From: Gammaproteobacteria bacterium
GTDB taxonomy: Bacteria > Pseudomonadota > Gammaproteobacteria > Steroidobacterales > Steroidobacteraceae
Assembly: GCA_030040235.1 (NCBI GenBank)
Contig: JASHUC010000189.1
Coordinates: forward strand, 1 to 5,379
Reading direction: 5' to 3'
Length of the DNA stretch: 5,379 nt
Part shown: positions 1 to 4,681 of the stretch, one piece after another
Layout of the letters: each line of letters opens with the position of its first letter
Numbering within the stretch: the first letter of the stretch is position 1
Translations under genes and position numbers: made by a program
Notes under the pieces: generated by a model
Database searches by the model: none
Told to the model about the DNA's origin: nothing
Seen by the model: the letters and a program-made list of their open reading frames with translations, nothing else

Positions 1-178
1 GTGCATCACCCTCGCGCGCCACCAGCAACTGAATGAAGCAATGGGGATTGGTCCATTGCAGCTCCTTCACCGTGCCCGCCAAGGTCTTGGGCTTGTTCCT
101 GTCGAACATAGCGAAGGCGTGGTGTGCGAAAACCGGCAGCGCGAGTGCCAGTGCGGCACCTGCCATGAGCGCTTTCAT
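1..178 (-). CDS. DUF6152 family periplasmic protein, second copy (3' end cut by window edge)
   Basis: Only the first 59 residues are inside the window. The protein starts MKALMAGAALALALPVFA, a short Sec signal peptide with likely cleavage after the VFA at about residue 18, so the mature protein would begin with HHAF. Then come FDRNKPKTLAGTV and QWTNPHCFIQLLV, the N-terminal signature of DUF6152: a His-His pair after the signal, a GTV strand and a W-x-N-P-H motif. The function of this family is not established; the two histidines and the NPHC motif could bind a metal, but that is inference. It is a close paralogue of the protein starting at 3063 (shared HHAF, GTV, QW-NPHC-IQLLV). The ATG at 178 has only a weak SD of its own. 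It overlaps, as ATGA, the stop of an 11-codon frame with a strong SD (175-210), so translational coupling is plausible. Confidence 0.85.
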   Translation of the reverse strand, partial: MKALMAGAALALALPVFAHHAFAMFDRNKPKTLAGTVKELQWTNPHCFIQLLVAREGDA

Positions 179-210
179 CGCGGTAGACCTAAGCTACTTC
201 GGGCCGGCAT
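175..210 (-). CDS. Possible 11-residue leader peptide MPARSSLGLPR
   Basis: A GGAGG ribosome binding site (216-220, minus strand) lies 5 bases from an ATG at 210 that opens the frame MPARSSLGLPR and ends in TGA at 175-177. The TGA overlaps the ATG of the downstream DUF6152 gene as ATGA. The first seven residues, the SD and its 5-base spacing match the true start of the secreted protein at 4649 (MPARSSL). Two readings are possible: a coupled leader that feeds ribosomes to the DUF6152 start, or a leftover gene start carried along when the upstream element was duplicated. The frame and overlap are seen directly; translation of the peptide is inferred. Confidence 0.35.
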   Translation of the reverse strand: MPARSSLGLPR

Positions 211-280
211 GCGTTCCTCCGTTGGATACAAACGGAAATGGGATGGATTTGCCGCCAAGTCCGAATCGCCAGACAGCGAG
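179..280 (-). repeat. Dispersed 5' element, copy A (leftward)
   Basis: This spans most of the gap between the ligase stop (331) and the DUF6152 start (178). Read on the minus strand it runs from GATTCGGACTTGG through a TCCATCCCATTTCCG block, TTGTATC and AACGGAGG to the ATG at 210 and the GAAGTAGCTTA segment. Over an 84-base core I count 72 matches with copy C by hand. The differences are spread over all three codon positions of the open opposite-strand frame, so the conservation is at DNA or RNA level. It is placed as a promoter/5'-leader module for the DUF6152 gene at 178. The bases from 281 to 330 hold nothing I can identify. Confidence 0.7.
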
Positions 281-330
281 CCGTTTCCGCAGCGAGCAAA
301 CGAGCGGTCATTGTGTTTCCGCGACAACGT

Positions 331-1710
331 CTACCTACCGAAACTCGGCCGGTAGAGACCTGTGGCGGTGGCAGCGCCGGAGCGGCGCCAGATCAAAGGG
401 GCCTTGCCGGTGGCGCCGCGCTCGAGCGGGCTCTCGCGCACGAGCACGGGGGGTACGCGAGCGGACCGTTGTTCCAGCGCGCGGATGAGATCGGTGCGCA
501 CGACGGAGCCGGCGTGCTCGTCCCGCAGACCCGCGAGATTGACGATGAGTACGTTGCTGTACTGGATCACCTGCCAGGAGGCGGCGGGCGCCGCTTCGAG
601 GATCCGATGGAACACGTCTGGGTGAACGGCAACTTCGCCGCCGCCCGACCGCTCGAATAGCAAGACGTCCTCGATTCGACCCTCGATCGCCTCCACGATC
701 CGGAAAGGCCTCCCGCACTCGCATCCCGCGGCCCGCACGCGGAGTACGTCACTCAGCTCATAACGAATGAGCGGCTGTATGCGCCGGGCAAGCACGGTGA
801 GCAGCACGCGCTCGCCGGGTTCGCCGTCGGGTACCGGCTTGCCGAGCGCATCAACCACTTCAATGATTGCACCATCCTCGAACAGATGGAGATTGCCGCT
901 CGCGCACTCGGAGGCGATCGGTGCGTACTCCGTTGCACCGTAGGTATTGTAGAGGCGGACGCCCCAGGCCTCGCGCACCCGCGAGCGCACGCTTTCGGTC
1001 AGTACTTCAGCACTCGCGTTGATGCGACGCAACGAAATGCGCAACCGGCCCGCAATCTGGGCCTCGCTCAGTTCGCGGAGCACTGAGGGGTAGCAGGTGA
1101 GCGCATCGGGCTGCCAGTCGTTGAGCTTGCGGACCATTTCCTCGAGTGGAACCGCGGAATCGATTCGCAGCGTGGGCGTCATGCGGCTCGAGAACGTCGA
1201 GCCGACCCGCGTGGAGTAATGCCAGCGGATACCCGACATGATCATCGCACCGCGTTTGGGTCGCTGCTCGCTTGACTGCCAAATGAGCAACGGGCGAATG
1301 ATCGCGCCCATGGCACTCATCCATTCCCGCTGATCGAATACAAAAACGCCTCGCTGACCCGTGCTGCCCGAGGTGCAGAGCACGGTGTAGCGGCGCCGGA
1401 AGAGCGGTGCGCCTTCCGCTCGTTGGCCGAGGTACTCCTCCAGGGCGGCGAGTTTCAGCGTGCGGTCGGTCACGAGCTCATCGAAGTTCTCCATGAGCGT
1501 CGCCTTGCTGAGGATCGGCAGTTCCCCGAGCGGCCGCGAATCGCCGCCGGCATGAAAGCGGCGGTAAAACGGCGAGTGTTCCCGAGCGAATCGACGCAGC
1601 TCGAGCAGTCGCCGTCCTTGATGGGTCTCCAACTCAGCCCGCGTCCAGCGGCTGCTGCGGTCCTGGGCGCGTGCGCGCTGCACCACGCGGAAAAGTGTCC
1701 ACAGACCCAT
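331..1710 (-). CDS. PaaK/CapK-like adenylate-forming enzyme (putative acyl-CoA ligase)
   Basis: A 459-residue cytoplasmic protein of the ANL adenylate-forming superfamily, closest in layout to phenylacetate-CoA ligase (PaaK) and CapK-type proteins. Visible motifs in order: the ATP P-loop TSGSTGQRG (113-121), YNTYGATE (254-261, the A5 motif that holds the adenylate), LIRYELSD (314-321, A7 position), CECGRP (330-335, the Cys-rich turn seen in PaaK relatives), GRIEDVLLF (344-352, A8 hinge) and GATGKAPLI near the end, with Lys436 a candidate for the catalytic A10 lysine. Expected chemistry is ATP-dependent activation of a carboxylate, usually followed by transfer to CoA; the substrate cannot be read from the sequence. 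The ATG at 1710 is chosen over an upstream in-frame ATG (1809) because AGGAGG (1715-1720) lies 4 bases before it and family similarity starts nearby. The P-loop lacks the usual lysine. It lies 76 bases after the preceding leftward gene, so co-transcription is likely. Confidence 0.85.
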   Translation of the reverse strand: MGLWTLFRVVQRARAQDRSSRWTRAELETHQGRRLLELRRFAREHSPFYRRFHAGGDSRPLGELPILSKATLMENFDELVTDRTLKLAALEEYLGQRAEGAPLFRRRYTVLCTSGSTGQRGVFVFDQREWMSAMGAIIRPLLIWQSSEQRPKRGAMIMSGIRWHYSTRVGSTFSSRMTPTLRIDSAVPLEEMVRKLNDWQPDALTCYPSVLRELSEAQIAGRLRISLRRINASAEVLTESVRSRVREAWGVRLYNTYGATEYAPIASECASGNLHLFEDGAIIEVVDALGKPVPDGEPGERVLLTVLARRIQPLIRYELSDVLRVRAAGCECGRPFRIVEAIEGRIEDVLLFERSGGGEVAVHPDVFHRILEAAPAASWQVIQYSNVLIVNLAGLRDEHAGSVVRTDLIRALEQRSARVPPVLVRESPLERGATGKAPLIWRRSGAATATGLYRPSFGR

Positions 1711-1714
1711 GACC

Positions 1715-1720
1715 CCTCCT
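1715..1720 (-). promoter_or_regulatory. Ribosome binding site AGGAGG of the PaaK-like gene
   Basis: A perfect AGGAGG on the minus strand lies 4 bases upstream of the ATG at 1708-1710. It decides the start in favour of MGLWTLF over the in-frame ATG 33 codons upstream, which lies within the preceding gene. Confidence 0.7.
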
Positions 1721-1738
1721 ATCGGTGATCTCACGCTT

Positions 1739-1750
1739 GCGCCGCGGCGC
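1739..1750. repeat. 12-bp perfect palindrome GCGCCGCGGCGC
   Basis: The palindrome lies in the 76-base gap between two leftward genes, about 20 bases upstream of the SD of the PaaK-like gene. It could form a cruciform or a small mRNA hairpin, or be an operator half-site pair. In GC-rich DNA it may also be chance. There is no T-tract, so it is not a standard intrinsic terminator. Confidence 0.3.
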
Positions 1751-1786
1751 TCATGACCGTCTTCCGAGGCGAGGAGTCTACGAACG

Positions 1787-2614
1787 CTACTCTGGCTTGC
1801 CCGATTCACCGCCTGCAGCCGTCGTCCGCGGGATCGGCGCGGGTGACGGCGGCGGTGCGATCGTGAGCTTCCCGTTCACAACGGGATTGCGATCCGCCTC
1901 CTCGCAGTCGTAGGGAATCATCCGTGTCAGCTCGGGCACGCGGGTGTAGCGCAAGGTCACGGTCCAGGGGCGCACGAAACGCAGCGGATCTTCGACGGTC
2001 AGCTGGTCCTCGAGCGTGTTCTTGTCGATGCGGCGCACGCTCTCCGTGAAATGCGCCTGGGCGCTCAGCTCGGCCGGACCGAATATCGAGATCGGGCCCG
2101 CTTTGCGGGCCACCGTATCGATCACCAGCGTTCGACCGCTCCAGTGACCCACGGAGTCGCCGAGTGGCGTCGGCCACAGATCGTCCTTGCCGGGATGCGC
2201 GCGACCGTCGGTGTAGATGTGACGAACCTCACCGTCATCCATCACGAAAAGCGTCTCCTCCGGCGTCACGACGACCTGGAAGACGCCCGCCGCGTCCATG
2301 ATGTTGGGAAAACTCTTGGCGGCCGCGGGCGCGCCCGTGCCACAGCCCTTGAACGAACTGGCCAGCGCGGCCCGCTTCACCGGATCGGGGAGTGCAGCCT
2401 GGTATTTCTTTTCCCATTCGGGGTTGTAGGGCGGATGCCCAGCCAATTTAAAGAGGCTGAGAATCGGAGCGTCGAATACGCCCGCCGGATTGGTGGCTGA
2501 TTTCTCGGCTGCGGTTTCCCAGAGTCCCGTCCAATCGGGCTGGCGCGCAAAACGCCACACGCGCCGGGGCGAATTGTGTGTGGCGTACACCAGCGCCGCG
2601 GCGAGCAGCAGCAC
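1787..2614 (-). CDS. Membrane-anchored or secreted protein with PDWTGLWE motif, function unknown; start uncertain
   Basis: From the GTG at 2614 the frame gives 275 residues. A hydrophobic segment (AIWLALVLLLAAALVYA, codons 2632-2582) is preceded in the same frame by RAARRA, the pattern of an N-in signal anchor. The true start should therefore lie upstream of 2614, yet no ATG, GTG or TTG is present there until deep inside the previous gene. After it come RQPDWTGLWE (24-33 from the GTG), PPYNPEWEKKYQ (61-72), RHIYTDGRAHP (131-141), DSVGHWSGRTLVIDT (153-167), ESVRRIDKNTLEDQLTVEDP (191-210) and a Pro-rich tail. I recognise these as hallmarks of a widespread family of uncharacterised exported proteins in environmental bacteria, with no assigned reaction. 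An SD-like AGGGAGG (2652-2658) has no start codon after it. Gene callers may instead use the GTG at 2380, which overlaps the upstream stop as GTGA but would discard the conserved N-terminal part. Confidence 0.7.
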   Translation of the reverse strand: MLLLAAALVYATHNSPRRVWRFARQPDWTGLWETAAEKSATNPAGVFDAPILSLFKLAGHPPYNPEWEKKYQAALPDPVKRAALASSFKGCGTGAPAAAKSFPNIMDAAGVFQVVVTPEETLFVMDDGEVRHIYTDGRAHPGKDDLWPTPLGDSVGHWSGRTLVIDTVARKAGPISIFGPAELSAQAHFTESVRRIDKNTLEDQLTVEDPLRFVRPWTVTLRYTRVPELTRMIPYDCEEADRNPVVNGKLTIAPPPSPAPIPRTTAAGGESGKPE

Positions 2615-3063
2615 GAGGGCCAGCCAGATCGCCCGTCTCGCGGCGCGGTCGCCTCCCTCGCTTTGCCGAGGGATCTGCCGTCCGGCGCGGTGCCGGAGAC
2701 GAATCGTGCGCCCGGTGACCCATCGCGCATCGGATGGACGACGATCGTCACCTTCTGTCCCGCCTGCAGTGTGCTCGGACGCCAGCCGCTGCGGTACAGC
2801 TCCGTGGTCGAGCCCATCTCCACGCTCCACTCCGAGGTACCGCTCTGCTGCGGCACGAGCAGCTGGATCCAGCAATGCGGATTGGACCACTGAAAGGCCC
2901 TCACCGTGCCCTGCAAGGTGATGGTCTTCTGACTTTCAAATATGCCGAACGCGTGGTGAGTCTGCACCTGGGTGGCCGCCAGCAGGAGCAGGATGCCTGC
3001 AGCGATGGAGCGAAGCGAGTTCAGGAACCCAGCTTGAGACGATGCGGCGCAATCTTTGGACAT
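2377..3063 (-). CDS. DUF6152 family periplasmic protein, first copy; frame runs on past the domain
   Basis: The ATG at 3063 gives a long signal peptide (MSKDCAASSQAGFLNSLRS, then the core IAAGILLLLAA) with likely cleavage at VQT-HH, so the mature protein begins HHAFGIFE (36-43). The DUF6152 hallmarks follow: LQGTV, QWSNPHCWIQLLV (58-70), SEWSVEMGS, and KVTIVVHPMRDG (104-115) with FVSGTAPDGRSL ending at residue 132 (about 2668). Known family members end near this point. Here the frame stays open for another 96 residues that are Cys/Arg/Pro-rich and show no coding character, while the adjacent frame carries the next gene. The natural stop has probably been lost by a frameshift, or the run-on is a real but aberrant tail. 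An alternative in-frame ATG is at 3120; neither has a strong SD, and 3063 gives the better signal peptide. The role is unknown. The protein is paralogous to the one at 1-178. Confidence 0.75.
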   Translation of the reverse strand: MSKDCAASSQAGFLNSLRSIAAGILLLLAATQVQTHHAFGIFESQKTITLQGTVRAFQWSNPHCWIQLLVPQQSGTSEWSVEMGSTTELYRSGWRPSTLQAGQKVTIVVHPMRDGSPGARFVSGTAPDGRSLGKAREATAPRDGRSGWPSCCCSPRRWCTPHTIRPGACGVLRASPIGRDSGKPQPRNQPPIRRAYSTLRFSASLNWLGIRPTTPNGKRNTRLHSPIR

Positions 3064-3233
3064 CTGACGGTACTTCTTCTGCTCAGGCTCCCGTGTGCGC
3101 GCTTCTGTCGCCTGTCTCATCAGACGAAATCCGCGGTCGAACCCTGCCAGGCCGAGGCCCCCAGTAGTACGCGTCGGTGCGCCGGTCGGCTGACGGGAGC
3201 GGGCGTACCTGTTCGACCGGCTCGCTCGCGCAT

Positions 3234-3330
3234 CCTCCGGTCTTTCGCGATTCCGCTTTGGCTGGATATCGATCCCACTTCCGTCTGTATCAATGGGGTA
3301 GAACCACGCGCTCTCGAAATGGGTCAGATC
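3234..3330 (+). repeat. Dispersed 5' element, copy B (rightward, degenerate)
   Basis: Read on the plus strand it carries GCGATTCCGCTTTGGCTGG, then GATCCCACTTCCGTCTGTAT. In the 45-base half upstream of the SD position I count 39 matches with copy C. In the half that holds the SD and start codon in copies A and C, identity drops sharply: GGAGG has become GGGGTAG and the ATG is gone. Overall it matches copy C at 58 of 84 core positions. It points rightward, away from the DUF6152 gene at 3063, toward a coding-like remnant. Confidence 0.55.
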
Positions 3331-3341
3331 TGGCGAGGTTG

Positions 3342-3476
3342 GTGGCTGCGGTACCCCCGTCGCCCCCGGGAACGACGATCCAGTACGAGGTCCCTGACCT
3401 GTACGGCCGCCCCTGGGCACAGATCTGGGAGAAATACTTCGAGCGGGGGATGCAGAAGCCGATCGGGACCCGTTCG
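3342..3476 (+). pseudogene. Possible gene remnant downstream of element copy B
   Basis: In the frame that includes VPDLYGRPWAQIW and EKYFERGMQKPIG, third codon positions are rich in G/C and the residues look protein-like (aromatics, acidic and basic mix), unlike the low-complexity shadow frames nearby. Beyond about 3476 the same frame stays open to 3728 but loses this character and runs into the VOC gene. There is no credible start: GTG 3342 has no spaced SD, and the SD/ATG of copy B is destroyed. I do not recognise a family. A truncated gene once led by copy B is one reading; a chance open frame is another. Confidence 0.25.
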
Positions 3477-3618
3477 ACTTCAGTCACCCCGCCGATGCGA
3501 AACCATGATTTGCTGCGGTATCTCGCGCATCGGAGTCGAAATCCGAGTGAACGCGTCTTTGAGAACGTCGCGTCGGATCGTTGCACCGACGCTCCGTTTC
3601 TAGTCTTGGAGTCCGACC

Positions 3619-4515
3619 ATGCGTATTGTCCAGAATCCCTGCTCGCGTCATCTCCTGCACGCGCTGGCGGGTCTGTTGTGCCTATCCGGGGCCGCTTTCG
3701 CTCAATCGTCGAGCCCTCCGGGAGCTGACCCAGTACGTCAGGTCGATCACATCTTGATTCTGACGAATGACCCGGAGCCGGTCTTCCGCCTGTTTTCCGA
3801 AACACTCGCTCTACCGATTGCGTGGCCGTACCAGTCCTACGGAGCGTTTGCGAGCGGCGGTGTGAGCTTCGGCAATGTGAACCTCGAAATCGTAAAGATG
3901 GCGACGCCCGATACCGCTCGCTCGGCAGAGAACCAGGCACAAAGAGCGGACAAGGGTCTTGCAGCTTTTGCACTGAAGCCCAGCTCTGTCGCCGAGATCG
4001 TTGCCTGGCTGGACGCTCGAGGGCTGAAGCACGCGATGCCCGCGCCGTTCCATCAGAAGGATCCCTCCGGCAAGGAGCAGCTTCTCTGGACAGTGATCCG
4101 AACGAGTCTGCCGCCCGCCCAGTGCGCCTTCTTCTGCAAGTACACCTTCGACAGGTCGGCAGAGCGTGCGAGACTCGCGCAGGTTCTTGCACACCGCGAC
4201 GGTGGTCCCCTTGGGATCCGATCAGCCGCGGAACTCGTACTCGGTGTGCGCGACCTTGCTGGCGCGCAACGCGACTGGCAAAGCCTTCTGGGACGTCCGG
4301 CCTCGGGCGCACGGTGGGAGTTGGGCTCAGGTCCGGCAATCCGCCTGATCGCGGCTCAGGAGGATCGATTGACGACTCTACGCATCAAGGTCAAGTCGCT
4401 CGTGGCTGCTCGGGCCTTCTTAAGGAGCCAGAATCTGCTCGGCCTCGATACGCCGCGCGAGATCGCACTGCGACCCTCTGCAGTCGGAAGCGCCGACATT
4501 CGCCTTGTAGAGTAA
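3619..4515 (+). CDS. Secreted two-module VOC / glyoxalase-like protein
   Basis: A 298-residue protein. Residues 1-28 are a Sec signal peptide (HALAGLLCLSGAAFA, then QSSS), so it should act in the periplasm. The first module begins RQVDHILILTNDPEPVFRLF (40-59), the opening strand and helix of the vicinal oxygen chelate fold, with His44 a candidate metal ligand; GVSFGNVNLEIVK (81-93) supplies Glu90 as the likely second ligand. A second module can be traced from GIRSAAELVLGVRDLAGAQR (199-218) through WQSLLG and WELGSGPAIRLIAA (233-246), but it lacks the His at the equivalent strand. VOC proteins cover isomerases, lyases, dioxygenases and binding proteins, so no reaction is assigned. The ATG is preceded by TTGGAG with about 7 bases spacing. 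It is the first gene of the rightward block, 133 bases before the next. Confidence 0.8.
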   Translation: MRIVQNPCSRHLLHALAGLLCLSGAAFAQSSSPPGADPVRQVDHILILTNDPEPVFRLFSETLALPIAWPYQSYGAFASGGVSFGNVNLEIVKMATPDTARSAENQAQRADKGLAAFALKPSSVAEIVAWLDARGLKHAMPAPFHQKDPSGKEQLLWTVIRTSLPPAQCAFFCKYTFDRSAERARLAQVLAHRDGGPLGIRSAAELVLGVRDLAGAQRDWQSLLGRPASGARWELGSGPAIRLIAAQEDRLTTLRIKVKSLVAARAFLRSQNLLGLDTPREIALRPSAVGSADIRLVE

Positions 4516-4544
4516 CTCGGCGGCAAGAATCGGTCGGTTGACCT

Positions 4545-4565
4545 GAGCGCCGACGTGTTCGGCTC
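4545..4565 (+). terminator. Weak hairpin after the VOC gene
   Basis: GAGC-GC-CGA pairs with TCG-GCTC around a short loop, with a 2-base bulge, 29 bases past the VOC stop. It is followed by TTCGATGG, not a T-run, so it is at best a weak or attenuating structure before element copy C. Confidence 0.2.
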
Positions 4566-4578
4566 TTCGATGGCATGC

Positions 4579-4681
4579 CTCGGCGTTCTGCAATTCGGAT
4601 TTGGCTGGAAATCCATTCCACTTCCGTCTGTATCGAACGGAGGAGCGCATGCCAGCTCGAAGTAGCTTACGTCTGCCGGCT
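4579..4681 (+). repeat. Dispersed 5' element, copy C (rightward)
   Basis: On the plus strand it reads AATTCGGATTTGGCTGG, a TCCATTCCACTTCCG block, TCTGTATC and AACGGAGGAGCGCATG, then CCAGCTCGAAGTAGCTTACG. It covers the SD (4639-4643), the ATG (4649) and roughly the first ten codons of the downstream gene. It matches copy A at 72 of 84 core positions and copy B at 58 of 84. It is the best preserved copy still attached to a full-length gene start. Confidence 0.7.
4639..4643 (+). promoter_or_regulatory. Ribosome binding site GGAGG inside element copy C
   Basis: GGAGG lies 5 bases before the ATG at 4649. The same site with the same spacing occurs in copy A, before the 11-codon frame at 210. It fixes the start of the secreted protein. 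Confidence 0.75.

Larger units (their letters stand above)
3064..3618. other. Divergent intergenic region
   Basis: About 550 bases between the leftward block and the VOC gene. It contains element copy B (3234-3330) and a short coding-like remnant on the plus strand (about 3342-3476). The rest, about 3064-3233 and 3477-3618, shows no recognisable gene. I could not place a convincing sigma-70 promoter for either direction by eye, although promoters for both blocks are expected here. Confidence 0.6.

Noticed and set aside
185..268. Plus-strand frame through copy A reads like a calcium-loop peptide (DTNGNGMD), with similar DTDGSGMD and DTDGSGID on the opposite strands of copies C and B.
   Set aside because: Differences between copies A and C fall on all three codon positions and change many residues, so the conservation is nucleotide-level. 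The copies also sit at gene starts on the other strand.
335..355. Inverted repeat CTACCG / CGGTAG with a 9-base loop at the end of the PaaK-like gene, as a terminator.
   Set aside because: It has only six base pairs, lies inside the coding end rather than after the stop, and no T-run follows on the minus strand.
1731..1754. Seven-residue frame MSAAAQA upstream of the PaaK-like gene as a leader peptide.
   Set aside because: Very short, over a GC palindrome, with only a weak SD; nothing distinguishes it from chance.
2734..3603. Long plus-strand open frame (289 codons) opposite the first DUF6152 gene.
   Set aside because: It is a shadow of the DUF6152 coding strand and continues through the spacer with Arg-rich low-complexity residues.
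3290..4339. Long minus-strand open frame (349 codons) opposite the VOC gene.
   Set aside because: It is Arg/Ser/Pro-rich with no domain character and mirrors the VOC coding frame, which has a signal peptide, an SD and fold motifs.
4605..4640. A sigma-70 promoter inside the element (TGGAAA, 17 bases, TGTATC).
   Set aside because: The hexamers fit poorly, and the implied start site would fall at or inside the SD, removing the leader.
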